Notes: generated from the letters alone by a model not told the origin. A stretch of DNA of 64,000 nt from an uncultured Clostridia bacterium (GCA_947581635.1 CANPVE010000001.1:302982-366981); one strand, 5' to 3'; counted from the first letter of the stretch, positions 50,471-60,467 are shown. Made by a program: numbers and translations.

Positions 50471-51358
50471 ATGGAGGTAAGCTTCCCAAAGCTGGGCATA
50501 GAGTTTACTATAGATCGGGTGGCATTCAGCATTTTTGGGTTTGACGTTTACTGGTATGCCGTTCTAATAATGACCGGATTTATGTTGGCGGTGTGGTATG
50601 CGCTGCGCAGCTGCAAGCGCTTCGGAGTAAATCCTGACAAGCTGGTTGATATCGTTCTGGTGGGACTTGCGTGCGGCATAATCGGCGCCAGAGCCTATTA
50701 TGTGCTTTTCAGGCTGGACAGCTACGACAGCTTTGTTGACATGATAAATATTCGCGATGGAGGACTTGCCATATACGGCGGTGTCATCGCGGCATTTGTC
50801 TCGGGAATAATCATGTGCAAGTATGTGGAGAAAACCGAGGTACTGCCCGTATTTGACATAGCGAGTATGGGTTTCCTTATAGGTCAGTGCATAGGGCGTT
50901 GGGGAAACTTCATGAATCAGGAGGCATTTGGGCGCGAAACCAATCTGCCGTGGGGTATGTACAGCGCGAACACATACTATACCGAAATAGTCGATGGAGC
51001 GGCGCATAGAGTGGGCCCCACAACGGTACACCCGTGTTTCCTCTATGAATCTATCTGGTGTTTGGCGGGCTTTGTTCTGCTTCATTTCATCAGCAAGAAG
51101 TATTATCGGTTTAAAGGACAGATATTCCTGTGCTACCTTTTCTGGTACGGCTTGGGCAGGGCGTGGATTGAAGGCTTGAGAACCGACAGTCTGTGGCTTG
51201 TGGACAATGTGATAAAGGTTTCTCAGCTTCTTGCAATTCTCTGTGTGATTGCGGCCAGTGCGCTTCTGGTTATAGGCTGGAAGGGTATCGGGGTAAAGGG
51301 CATAAAATTCCCGCTCAGAGTGGCTGAGAACTCCGACAAGGAAAATGTCGAGGGATAA
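50471..51358 (+). CDS. lgt: Prolipoprotein diacylglyceryl transferase
   Basis: GIIGARAYYVLFR, GGLAIYGGVIAAF, GQCIGRWGNFMNQEAFG, HPCFLYESIW motifs. Confidence 0.96.
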   Translation: MEVSFPKLGIEFTIDRVAFSIFGFDVYWYAVLIMTGFMLAVWYALRSCKRFGVNPDKLVDIVLVGLACGIIGARAYYVLFRLDSYDSFVDMINIRDGGLAIYGGVIAAFVSGIIMCKYVEKTEVLPVFDIASMGFLIGQCIGRWGNFMNQEAFGRETNLPWGMYSANTYYTEIVDGAAHRVGPTTVHPCFLYESIWCLAGFVLLHFISKKYYRFKGQIFLCYLFWYGLGRAWIEGLRTDSLWLVDNVIKVSQLLAILCVIAASALLVIGWKGIGVKGIKFPLRVAENSDKENVEG

Positions 51359-51648
51359 ATTGTTTTTGACAAATCAGGTGAATTTATTGACGCAAATGAA
51401 TATCAAAAGTTGGCAATGGCTGCCCTTAATTCCGAGCTTGAGAAAAAAACATTCTGATTGACGGAGTTATGGTGCTATACGGAGAGTCCGAAGAGGCGAT
51501 CGAACTTGTTAAAAATCATTTGGCGCATGGGCATGAATTGAACAGGGAGCGCTTTACAAAGGAATTTGTCGATAAACAGGAATTCCGAGGAGAAATAAAT
51601 TCTCACAGTCACAAATTCACAAGTCAGGAGATGAATATGCATGGATAA
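51359..51648 (+). pseudogene. Frameshifted small ORF (~95 aa) between lgt and the next gene
   Basis: IVFDKSGEFIDANEYQKLAMAALNSELEKKTF* in one frame; a -1 shift in an A7 run gives NILIDGVMVLYGESEEAIELVKNHLAHGHELNRERFTKEFVDKQEFRGEINSHSHKFTSQEMNMHG*, ending over the next start codon. Confidence 0.6.
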
Positions 51649-52765
51649 TTTGAATTCGGGCGGCTTCGGTCTTGACAATCAAAGCGGCACAGATACCTCA
51701 TCGCTCGCAGATGATGAAATGGCGGCATTCGAGGCGGAATGTGCGCGCAGGCTGGAGGCGGAGCACAAGCGCCGCGCCGAGGAAAAAGCGGCGCGGAACA
51801 AGCAATCTCAGGCAAATGCGGCGGAACCGCAGTCAGAAGTGTCACAGATTTCGGAGCCTGTGACGGAGGAAACAGTGGCACAGAAAATTGTCGAAGCAAA
51901 TGAAACAGACCAAAGTGACGGTTGGCAAAACGATATGGAATTGGACGAGCCGCCGCCCAACCCTACAAATGAGCCTGACAGATCAGATGGCGAGGATTCT
52001 CAGCAGCTTTCGGCTATAATGCAGGAGGAATCCGACAGGCAGAAAAAGCATGCTGCGTTCGCGGAGGCTCAGGACGAAGCGTACAGTTACAACGATGAGG
52101 GCGGCGGGCTGCCCAATGCGTTAAGAATTATATTCACTCTCATATTGCTTGCCTTCGGTGCGGTGGGGGTTTACGTCATGGCTGTGGTGAAATACCAATC
52201 GTATTTTATTAATCCCCTTTGCTTTGCCGAGACGTCGGTTTGTCTGTTGGGGGCGATCGGGCTTAATGCGTCGCTAATCTCCAACAGACTTGGCAAGAGC
52301 CTTTTAATGAAATTGGCGGCTCTGATGCTTTTTCTTTTCTACTGCCTGTATGCAATGTACACTTTATCGCTGATTCAACCGTTGCGCGACGGTGTTGGGG
52401 ATATAGATTGGCTGACAATGGCGCGCGACGGAATCAGCTTTGATGTTGGCGGAGACATTGTTAAAATGGGCAGCATCGGAATGGCGGGATGCGCGGTGTT
52501 TGTCATGCCGTTTGCGTTTTTCGTGCTGCTGCTGGTAAAACCGATGCGAAATATAGGTTTGTATTTTCCGGGAATGGCTATTCTGCTCTTCGCGGTGGGA
52601 GGATTGCGTGTGATTACCGATACGGGATACATCAGTTTGGCGCAGTCAGTGGTATGTCTCGCGGGGGCGGCGGTACCCTACTTTATATTTATGCTGCCGC
52701 CGTTGCAAAGCGTAATGAGGCGTTCCGGACTTATCGGCTGGATCAAAGTGAGAGATGAGTATTGA
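51641..52765 (+). CDS. Hypothetical membrane protein with charged cytoplasmic N-terminus
   Basis: 374 aa; Glu/Ala/Gln-rich first ~150 aa followed by ~7 hydrophobic segments; caggag RBS. Confidence 0.75.
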   Translation: MDNLNSGGFGLDNQSGTDTSSLADDEMAAFEAECARRLEAEHKRRAEEKAARNKQSQANAAEPQSEVSQISEPVTEETVAQKIVEANETDQSDGWQNDMELDEPPPNPTNEPDRSDGEDSQQLSAIMQEESDRQKKHAAFAEAQDEAYSYNDEGGGLPNALRIIFTLILLAFGAVGVYVMAVVKYQSYFINPLCFAETSVCLLGAIGLNASLISNRLGKSLLMKLAALMLFLFYCLYAMYTLSLIQPLRDGVGDIDWLTMARDGISFDVGGDIVKMGSIGMAGCAVFVMPFAFFVLLLVKPMRNIGLYFPGMAILLFAVGGLRVITDTGYISLAQSVVCLAGAAVPYFIFMLPPLQSVMRRSGLIGWIKVRDEY

Positions 52766-52904
52766 AATTATATGAAATCGGGGATATTCCGAACTGCAAA
52801 TAAACACATGGTACTAAGTTTGAATGGACAAGTAAAGCCGCAAAGCTGATTTGAGGCTTGTGTTTAAACATAAAATAGAAAATAAATTTGGAGATGGTTT
52901 AATT

Positions 52905-53762
52905 ATGGCAAAGATTATAGACGGCAAAGCGGTTTCAGCCAGAGTGAGGGCGGAGGTTGCAGCCGAAACAGTCGAGCTTAAAAAAAAGGGCATTACACCC
53001 GGACTTGCGGTTATAATAGTCGGCGACGACCCCGCCTCAAGAGTGTATGTTAATAATAAAAAGAAGGCGTGCGCCGAGGTCGGCTTCAAGTCGGAGGAAT
53101 TCGCGTTGCCCGCCGATACCGATCAGACCGAGCTGATTGCGCTCGTCAAGTGTCTCAATGAGCGCAGCGACATAAACGGCATTCTTTGTCAGCTTCCTCT
53201 GCCTAACGGGTTGGACGACAAAGAAGTCATCAAAGCCATCTCTCCCAAGAAAGATGTTGACGCATTCAGCGAGGAAAATGTAGGCAAGATAATGGTGGGA
53301 CAATACGATTTTCTGCCCTGCACACCCGCAGGCGTCATGGAGCTTATCAAGGAGAGCGGAGTTGAGGTGGCAGGCAAGGAGTGTGTTGTGATAGGCAGGA
53401 GCAATATTGTGGGCAAGCCTATGGCAATGCTGCTTCTGCACCAGAATGGAACTGTAACGATTTGCCACAGCAGAACAAGGGATCTGGCGGAGATTACTCG
53501 ACGTGCGGATATATTGGTTGCCGCTGTCGGCAAGGCAAAGTTCGTCACGGGCGATATGGTTAAGGAAGGCGCGGTTGTCATTGACGTCGGCATGAACCGC
53601 GACGAGAACGGAAAGCTTTGCGGCGACGTAGATTTTGCCTCAGTGGAGCCGAAATGCTCTGCAATTACGCCTGTTCCGGGCGGTGTGGGCCCAATGACGA
53701 TAGCCATGCTCATGAAGAACACGCTAATGGCGGCAAAGATTCAAAACGGAATCGAGCGATAA
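52905..53762 (+). CDS. folD: Bifunctional methylenetetrahydrofolate dehydrogenase/cyclohydrolase
   Basis: GDDPASRVYVNNKKKACAEVG, NGILCQLPLPNGLD, VVIGRSNIVGKPMAMLLL, TPVPGGVGPMTIAMLM. Confidence 0.97.
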   Translation: MAKIIDGKAVSARVRAEVAAETVELKKKGITPGLAVIIVGDDPASRVYVNNKKKACAEVGFKSEEFALPADTDQTELIALVKCLNERSDINGILCQLPLPNGLDDKEVIKAISPKKDVDAFSEENVGKIMVGQYDFLPCTPAGVMELIKESGVEVAGKECVVIGRSNIVGKPMAMLLLHQNGTVTICHSRTRDLAEITRRADILVAAVGKAKFVTGDMVKEGAVVIDVGMNRDENGKLCGDVDFASVEPKCSAITPVPGGVGPMTIAMLMKNTLMAAKIQNGIER

Positions 53763-53822
53763 TTCGCGATTATCGTTACATCAAATGGTTTTGATGAATT
53801 ATATAACATAGTGATACACTGA

Positions 53823-53874
53823 AAAAATTCCCGAGCACTATGCCGTTTAAATCGGCGTTGCTTGGGAATTTTTT
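53823..53874. terminator. Rho-independent terminator
   Basis: aaaaaattcccgagcac...ttgcttgggaattttttatg. Confidence 0.75.
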
Positions 53875-54005
53875 ATGCTGTGGAATTTAATTTGGAAAAT
53901 ACAGAAATCTGAAGCAAAGGCTTGATATGCAATTTTCGGGGAAACTTCTTGTCGTATTCTCATTGAAATTTGTTATTATTAACGTAAGTTTACAATAATG
54001 AAATT

Positions 54006-54034
54006 TGACATATCGGCGTCAGAATGCTATTATT
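54006..54034 (+). promoter_or_regulatory. Putative sigma-A promoter
   Basis: TTGACA - 17 nt - TATTAT. Confidence 0.6.
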
Positions 54035-54112
54035 TATTATGAAAATTGTTGGGGTGAAAAAATCTCGTAAATTTTAATGCGTATAAAGATACAGAAAGGA
54101 CTTGAATTTATA

Positions 54113-54886
54113 ATGGCGGTTTTGCAGGGCAGTTTCTTATCTTCCGAGCTTGGCAGGCTCTCTCATTTCACGGCGATTTTGCCGCATGATACCGTGACCA
54201 ATCCACCATCGCAGGGATACCCTGTGCTATATATTCTGCCCGGTCGCACAGACGACTGCAACACATGGCTTTATCGCACCAATATCGAGCGATATGCTTA
54301 TTTCAAGGGTATTGCCGTCGTCATACCAAGCGGCGACGGCAGCTTTTACGCCAATATGTCGGGAGGCGGACGTTATTTCACAATGGTGACAAAGGAACTG
54401 CCCGAAGTTGTAAACAATATGTTTCGTGTTGGATTCAGCAGACAGCACACGTTTATCGCGGGCGCGGCAATGGGTGGCTACGGTGCGCTCAGGTGCGCCT
54501 TGACGTATCCCGAACAATACGCCGGCTGCATAGCTCTTTCGCCCATAGCGGATATTGAGGATTTTGTAAATAAGGAGATAAGCGCGGGCAATACGACGGT
54601 GTGGCGCGGCATATTGGGCGACAGAATGCTGGTTCCACGCGACATGGATCTGACCAACCTGATAAATGAAAGCCACACTTATTCCGCAATACAACCGATC
54701 ATTTACATCGCCTGCGGCAAGAAGGACGAACTTTATCACTCTGTAGTCCGTCTGAGGGATATGCTCGATCGCAACAAGATGGATTTTATATTTGAGCAGG
54801 CCGACGCCGGCCATGAATGGGGATTTTGGGATGTGGCAATTCAGCGCGGCCTCGATAGCATAATAAAAGATCCCCCCGCGAGATAA
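54113..54886 (+). CDS. Esterase (tributyrin-esterase/esterase D-like alpha/beta hydrolase)
   Basis: YPVLYILPGRTDDCNTWLYRTNIERYA, FIAGAAMGGYGALRCAL (GxxMGG nucleophile elbow with Ala in place of Ser), DAGHEWGFWD. ATG at 54113. Confidence 0.8.
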   Translation: MAVLQGSFLSSELGRLSHFTAILPHDTVTNPPSQGYPVLYILPGRTDDCNTWLYRTNIERYAYFKGIAVVIPSGDGSFYANMSGGGRYFTMVTKELPEVVNNMFRVGFSRQHTFIAGAAMGGYGALRCALTYPEQYAGCIALSPIADIEDFVNKEISAGNTTVWRGILGDRMLVPRDMDLTNLINESHTYSAIQPIIYIACGKKDELYHSVVRLRDMLDRNKMDFIFEQADAGHEWGFWDVAIQRGLDSIIKDPPAR

Positions 54887-54921
54887 TTGTGTGTCCGTTT
54901 TTTTGGAGGAAGATTTTTGTA

Positions 54922-56385
54922 ATGTCACAAAAGAAGAAGAAAAATAAAACTGACAAACAGCTTGAGCTTATGGTAAGGGATACTTTGACTCAAAATATGA
55001 TACATTCGGCGGACGAGAAATTCCGGGAGCTTACCGAGGACGCGGAAAGATCACTGACAGTGTTTCGTCGGATTCCGTATCAGATGATTGATATGGGCGA
55101 CAGATTTCTGTTTGTGGAGATAAGCGGATTTTGCGGCGACCAACCCGATGACATGGATTTGAACGCCGTGTATAATTTCGATATGCCGGAGCATGAAATG
55201 TGTGCGCACAAAAGACATTTTTCTATAGATAAATGTGATATAGTCAGCGCTGAAATCGGCGGTGAATTTTCCGGATACTTCGACCGTCTGTGCGGTTATC
55301 TCACAGTTTCCTATATGAATGGCTCGCGGCTGAAAAAGCTGACTTTTTATATAATCGGCGAAAATAACCAATTTGCTGTAAAAAAATTTCTCGGAAATAC
55401 AGGCGTGAAGATCAATCCGTCAAAGTGTTACCCAAAAGGCTGCAAAGGACGTTTTTTAGATAAGAGCGAAGAAACCGTTATCGGAGCCTTGGTAAAATTT
55501 TTTAACAAAAAGGGGCGCGTGATTAATGCCATCAACTGGATATTGACCGCCGTGTCATTGTTTATGGTGTTTTGCGGCGTCGTATTTAAATGTCAACACA
55601 AACAACTAATCTTGGGTATCGCCGCGCTGCTGCCGCTTGTAATTTACCTCAATTATGTGAGATACAACGGAATTCTGCGTTTGCTTTGGTTCGGAGGTAC
55701 GGCTAAAACCGTATATCACAAATCCAGAGCGGGGTGCTTCATAAAGGTGATACTGCCGACAATCTGCCTGTTTTTGGCGAGCGCAAATAATTTCGGCACA
55801 ATGATTTCATTTAAAAATTATTTTATTCTGGGCCTTATCATTTCGTTTATACTGATGTGCCTGTTCGATTTTTGTGTATCCAAAAAAGGCGTCGATTATT
55901 TTAAGCGTGTGGCAATTTGCGGCATGATATGTCTTTTTTATGTATTCACATCTATAAATCACATTAATCGAATATATACTTCGCAGATAAGCTCCGAGGT
56001 ACTGGATTTCCCTTCCAGCTTTGGTTATGAAAGTAAATTGGGCAACTATTCGTCATATTACTGCAAGGTGTTGATGACAAACGAGGAGTACAACTTCAGA
56101 ATCTCGGAGGAGGAATATAAACGCCTTGAAAATCGCGAGCTTTCGGCGCGAGCTGATATGTATTCGGGCATACTTGGGTTGAAGTACTACGATTTCAGTT
56201 TGGTAGAGACCAGCGATGAGGCAAAGCAACATTCTGACTACATTGAGAGCCTGCCAATGCTGCCGCCGAGTCCCACAGCCGAGGATATGGAGGAGTATAA
56301 TCAAAAAGTGCAGGAAGCTTTGGAAAGAATGAAGCAACTGTTGGAAAAATCGAATTCACTTGTCAGCAATACAGATACAGATTGA
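54922..56385 (+). CDS. Hypothetical multi-pass membrane protein
   Basis: ~487 aa; Lys-rich N-terminus, several TM helices in the middle, acidic C-terminus; RBS ggagga. Confidence 0.75.
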   Translation: MSQKKKKNKTDKQLELMVRDTLTQNMIHSADEKFRELTEDAERSLTVFRRIPYQMIDMGDRFLFVEISGFCGDQPDDMDLNAVYNFDMPEHEMCAHKRHFSIDKCDIVSAEIGGEFSGYFDRLCGYLTVSYMNGSRLKKLTFYIIGENNQFAVKKFLGNTGVKINPSKCYPKGCKGRFLDKSEETVIGALVKFFNKKGRVINAINWILTAVSLFMVFCGVVFKCQHKQLILGIAALLPLVIYLNYVRYNGILRLLWFGGTAKTVYHKSRAGCFIKVILPTICLFLASANNFGTMISFKNYFILGLIISFILMCLFDFCVSKKGVDYFKRVAICGMICLFYVFTSINHINRIYTSQISSEVLDFPSSFGYESKLGNYSSYYCKVLMTNEEYNFRISEEEYKRLENRELSARADMYSGILGLKYYDFSLVETSDEAKQHSDYIESLPMLPPSPTAEDMEEYNQKVQEALERMKQLLEKSNSLVSNTDTD

Positions 56386-56585
56386 TGTTGATGACTGCGA
56401 ACCACAAAGACTTATTTAAAACCTGACGTAAGAAAATCTCAGATTTTGAATTTGACATTAATATTTGTGAGAATGTTGGAAAAAATAAGCTGCTCATAAG
56501 TATTATATAAAATTTTACGGTCAATTTGTACTCTGTTTCCTGTCCTGTGAATTCTTAATTCACTATTCGGAAAGGTGGAATAAAG

Positions 56586-57851
56586 ATGTCGGCACCGCTT
56601 GCGGACAGAATACGTCCTACTGAAATTGATGATATGATAGGACAGCGGCATTTGCTGGGGGAAAACTGCGCATTAAGGAGAATCATAGAATCCGGCGATA
56701 TCCCAAACATGGTGTTCTACGGCCCTCCAGGTATAGGAAAGACGACATTGGCAGGTATCATCGCCGCCAAGACCAATCGCCGCCTGCACAAACTGAACGG
56801 AACCACCGCTTCTACCCAGGATATCAAAGATATAGTGGGCGAACTCGGGACATTTATGGCTCAGAACGGCATATTGCTCTATTTGGACGAGATACAGTAT
56901 TTCACCAAAAAACAGCAGCAGACGCTTCTTGAATACATAGAAAACGGCAAGATTACGCTTATTGCCTCTACCACCGAAAATCCGTATTTTTATGTTTATA
57001 GCGCAATACTCAGCCGCTCCACTGTGTTTGAATTTAAGCCCGTGCCGCCCGAGGAGGTGGAACGCGGAATAAAACGCGCCTTCGATTTCATGCAGGATGA
57101 GCTCAATGAGAAATTTGAGATTGAGGACGGGGTTTTAAACCAAATTTCCGTGGGGTGCGGAGGAGATGTTCGCAAATCTATCAATTCGGTGGAGTTGTGT
57201 GTCATGTCGTGTGTCCCGCACGACGGCGTGCGGGCGATCACGCTCGAACGGGCGCGGGAACTGTCACAGCGCAGCGCCTTCCGCTACGATAAGGACGGAG
57301 AGGAGCATTACGACATTTTGTCGGCGTTTCAAAAGTCGCTTCGCGGCTCGGACCCTGATGCCGCTGTTCACTATTTGGCCCGATTGATTGAGGCGAACGA
57401 TTTGCCGTCAATATGCCGGAGATTGATGGTGTGTACCTGCGAGGATGTTGGACTTGCATATCCTCAGCTTATACCGATAGTTAAGGCCTGCATTGACGCG
57501 GCCATGATGGTGGGACTGCCCGAAGCGCGGATTCCCCTTGCCGACGCGGTGATTCTGGTAGCGACCGCGCCGAAATCTAATTCTGCCTACAGCGCGATAA
57601 ACGCGGCATTGTCGGATATTCACGGCGGTAAGGTTGGTTCGATTCCGCGTCAATTGCAGAATAAACATTGTGACGGGGAGGACGCGGCAGTGAAAGGGCA
57701 GAATTATCTTTACCCACACGATTACCCGCGCCACTATGTTAAACAACAATATCTGCCCGATGTGCTGAAAGACGCGCGTTATTACGAATATGGCGACAAT
57801 AAGAACGAACAGGCGGCCAAAGCGTATTGGGACAACATAAAAAATGGCTGA
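56586..57851 (+). CDS. rarA: Replication-associated recombination protein A (RarA/MgsA AAA ATPase)
   Basis: LADRIRPTEIDDMIGQRHLLG, YGPPGIGKTTLAGIIA, LYLDEIQYFTKKQQQTLL, CEDVGLAYPQ. Confidence 0.96.
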   Translation: MSAPLADRIRPTEIDDMIGQRHLLGENCALRRIIESGDIPNMVFYGPPGIGKTTLAGIIAAKTNRRLHKLNGTTASTQDIKDIVGELGTFMAQNGILLYLDEIQYFTKKQQQTLLEYIENGKITLIASTTENPYFYVYSAILSRSTVFEFKPVPPEEVERGIKRAFDFMQDELNEKFEIEDGVLNQISVGCGGDVRKSINSVELCVMSCVPHDGVRAITLERARELSQRSAFRYDKDGEEHYDILSAFQKSLRGSDPDAAVHYLARLIEANDLPSICRRLMVCTCEDVGLAYPQLIPIVKACIDAAMMVGLPEARIPLADAVILVATAPKSNSAYSAINAALSDIHGGKVGSIPRQLQNKHCDGEDAAVKGQNYLYPHDYPRHYVKQQYLPDVLKDARYYEYGDNKNEQAAKAYWDNIKNG

Positions 57852-57867
57852 GCAAAGCCGAAAAAAA

Positions 57868-57905
57868 CAGGCGATATCCGCACAAATGCGAACATCGCCT
57901 GTCTT
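57868..57905. terminator. Rho-independent terminator between convergent rarA and rpmE
   Basis: aaacaggcgatatccgcacaaatgcgaacatcgcctgtctt. Confidence 0.7.
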
Positions 57906-57930
57906 ATATTGCTTTCCGAAAACGAAGAAA

Positions 57931-58131
57931 TTACTTGAGATTGAAACGCTTGTTGAATCTCTCAACACGTCCGCCTGTATCAACCAACTTCTGCTTGCCC
58001 GTAAAAAACGGATGACACTTTGAACAAATTTCAACACGAATGTCCTTCTTGGTGGAACGTGTTTGAATGACATTGCCGCAAGCACACGTTATGGTTGTAT
58101 CCTCGTATGTGGGATGCAAATTCTCCTGCAT
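57931..58131 (-). CDS. rpmE: 50S ribosomal protein L31 (Zn-binding type)
   Basis: [64 protein letters not shown]. Confidence 0.98.
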   Translation of the reverse strand: MQENLHPTYEDTTITCACGNVIQTRSTKKDIRVEICSKCHPFFTGKQKLVDTGGRVERFNKRFNLK

Positions 58132-58315
58132 AGTCTGTCACCTCTTTCAACAGCTTCAAACATCTGCCGTGGGTACAGGCAGAGTTCTCGTAACTTGTAA
58201 TAAAGCCTTACCGAGTAATATTAACACATCGCTGTTTAAAAATCAAGTGTTATTTAAAAATATTTTTAATTTTATTGTTCAGACCATTAAACTTTTGGAT
58301 TTTGAGACTGACGAA

Positions 58316-59296
58316 TTAAAGCATTTCCGCAATTATCTCTTCACGCGACTTTGCCGAAAGATCCACAGGAGCTATATCAAACGCCGTTTTACAGCCCGTT
58401 TCTCCGCGGCTGTTCATTCTGTATGCCGCTCTGGCGAATGCTACAAGCACGCTTGCTGTAAATTCGGGGTTTGAATCCAGTTTCAGACTATACTCTATTA
58501 CATGACTGTTTTCGCTGTTCTCGCCTGTTCTGCCTGTCCTGATGACAAACCCGCCGTGAGGAATTCCTTTGTGGTCGCGGTCAAGTTCCTCCTGTGTGAT
58601 GAAATTAACTGTAGTGTCGTAATCGGAGAAGTACTTTGGCATAGTCTTGATTTCGTTCTCAATGCGCGCCTTGTCAGTGCCCTCCTTGGCGACCACATAG
58701 CAAAGACGGGTGTGTTTCTCGCGGGTCGTCAGCTCCGGATTTTCGCCGTTTCTTACGCTGTCGAGCGCTGATTGAACAGGGCAGGTGTACTGTCTGGCGT
58801 CGGCAACGCCTTCGATTCGGCGTATAGCGTCGGAATGTCCCTGACTAACGCCCTTGCCCCAGAAAGTGTAGTCCTTGCCGTTGGGGAGAATGGCATTTGC
58901 GTAAAGGCGATTGAGCGAGAACATACCCGGATCCCAGCCCACCGATATCACGGCGATATGACCTCCCCGCTTGGCGGCGCTGTCTACAGCGGCAAAGTGC
59001 TTTGGAATGTCGGCGTGGGTGTCGAAGCTGTCGATTACGTTGAACTCAGCCGCAAGCGCAGGGGTCATTTCGGGCAGGTCGGTTGCGCTGCCCCCGCAGA
59101 TAATCAACACGTCAATGTCGTTTTTATAATCGGATATATCTAAGGCGCTGTACACTTTGGTGTCCTCAAACGCTGTCTTGACGGTTTGGGGATCTCTGCG
59201 GGTGAATACTCCGAAGAGCTGAATGTCTGGATTTTGTGCCGCCGCATACTCAACTCCCCGACCGAGATTGCCGTATCCGTAGATTGCAATTTTCAT
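58316..59296 (-). CDS. ddh: meso-diaminopimelate dehydrogenase
   Basis: MKIAIYGYGNLGRGVEYA, VFTRRDPQTVKT, CGGSATDLPEMTPALAAEFNVIDSFDTHADIP, SVGWDPGMFSLNRLYANAILP. Confidence 0.95.
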   Translation of the reverse strand: MKIAIYGYGNLGRGVEYAAAQNPDIQLFGVFTRRDPQTVKTAFEDTKVYSALDISDYKNDIDVLIICGGSATDLPEMTPALAAEFNVIDSFDTHADIPKHFAAVDSAAKRGGHIAVISVGWDPGMFSLNRLYANAILPNGKDYTFWGKGVSQGHSDAIRRIEGVADARQYTCPVQSALDSVRNGENPELTTREKHTRLCYVVAKEGTDKARIENEIKTMPKYFSDYDTTVNFITQEELDRDHKGIPHGGFVIRTGRTGENSENSHVIEYSLKLDSNPEFTASVLVAFARAAYRMNSRGETGCKTAFDIAPVDLSAKSREEIIAEML

Positions 59297-59785
59297 CTTG
59301 AATCAGTCCTCGTATAAAAATGTCAGCCGGTGTATTACAACACGTACCGCATAAATATGATAAATTTTTATATTTTGATTGTCAATATCTTTTTCCAAAA
59401 TCGCCCGGCTTATTTTTTTAATAACACGGCATTTATTGAGGCATAATATGTTAAAGGAAAAGGCTGTCTGCGGCGGGACTGTACGGCGGCGTCTTCCGGG
59501 AATAACAAATATCGGCGGTTGCTCCGAAAACCGTATTAATTTATCCTGCCGCACGGAAATATTGCCGAATTTGTCAAATAGCACCCCCAAGGGGCGTACT
59601 CGCGTTTATCCGTGAGAATGCCTTTTGGGGGTGCTTGTGATCATGCCAGTGATTTTTCGCGAAGATGTGCAGGATTAAAAAGTCGGGTTGGCGGACATGA
59701 AGCGGGTGATTATTTTCACTAAAGTGTTTTGCGTTTTTATTGCAAAAAGTAAATGCCATTGCAGTAAAGAAATATTTAAAAATAC

Positions 59786-59814
59786 TTGACAATTTTGTTA
59801 AAATAAATTAAAAT
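59786..59814 (+). promoter_or_regulatory. Putative sigma-A promoter
   Basis: TTGACA - 17 nt - TAAAAT. Confidence 0.65.
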
Positions 59815-59872
59815 TGGTACATGGTTGGTTCAGTGATTAAAAATAGCAACCAAGAGCGAGGTAGCTTGGAAA

Positions 59873-60361
59873 ATGGAAAACAAAGAAAATACCACTGTCA
59901 AAGACACATCTGTCAAAGATATATCCGCCAAGGAACGATCCTTGAAAAGGGCAAATTTTATTATTATGATTTTGTTCGGCGTTATTTTAATTTTGCTCCT
60001 GCTCCTTGTTTTGGCGTTATTCAGGCTGTTAAACGGACAGGAAGATTCCATGTCTGTCAGTGACAGTTCAATGAACGCTCGAAGCGTTTCAGACACGAAT
60101 CTCGCTTCGAAAGAGGCAAGCAACACCGGAAGTACGACGGAACAGTTCACAGTTGCCGCCATGGAATCAACCACAACTACGGCGTCCACAACTGAAAAGA
60201 CCGTTGCAACTACCAAGAAGAAAGCGTCGACTACTAAAAAGAAAACAAAAAATACCGAGCCGACTGATTACTATTGGTATTACGATCCTACGCGGGACGG
60301 AACAAGAACAACCTGCAACTGTGGGTGCGGAGTATCATGCAATTGCCCTTTGTGCAGATAA
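59873..60361 (+). CDS. Membrane-anchored Thr/Lys-rich protein with C-terminal Cys cluster
   Basis: 162 aa; N-terminal TM, extracytoplasmic STTTTASTTEKTVATTKKKASTTKKKT linker, terminal CNCGCGVSCNCPLCR. Confidence 0.7.
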   Translation: MENKENTTVKDTSVKDISAKERSLKRANFIIMILFGVILILLLLLVLALFRLLNGQEDSMSVSDSSMNARSVSDTNLASKEASNTGSTTEQFTVAAMESTTTTASTTEKTVATTKKKASTTKKKTKNTEPTDYYWYYDPTRDGTRTTCNCGCGVSCNCPLCR

Positions 60362-60412
60362 TTGCGTATAAAAATTCAATACGGCACACATCTGCCACCG
60401 GGTAGGTGTGAT

Positions 60413-60467
60413 ACGCGCCGAGATCTGTACCGTTAGGTCTTTGAAGGTACAGGCTTAGGCGCGTTTT
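60413..60467 (+). promoter_or_regulatory. Candidate structured leader or terminator upstream of the MATE gene
   Basis: acgcgcc..ctgtacc-loop-ggtacag..aggcgcgt hairpin followed by tttt; preceded by cacac...gtgtg hairpin (60387-60410). Confidence 0.45.

Noticed and set aside
57408-58085. 225-aa minus-strand ORF
   Set aside because: Overlaps rarA antisense and runs into rpmE in another frame.
59580-59632. agcacccccaagggg...ccttttgggggtgct inverted repeat
   Set aside because: Hairpin is real, but T tracts are weak on both sides; could be a terminator for either neighbour, so not called as a distinct system.
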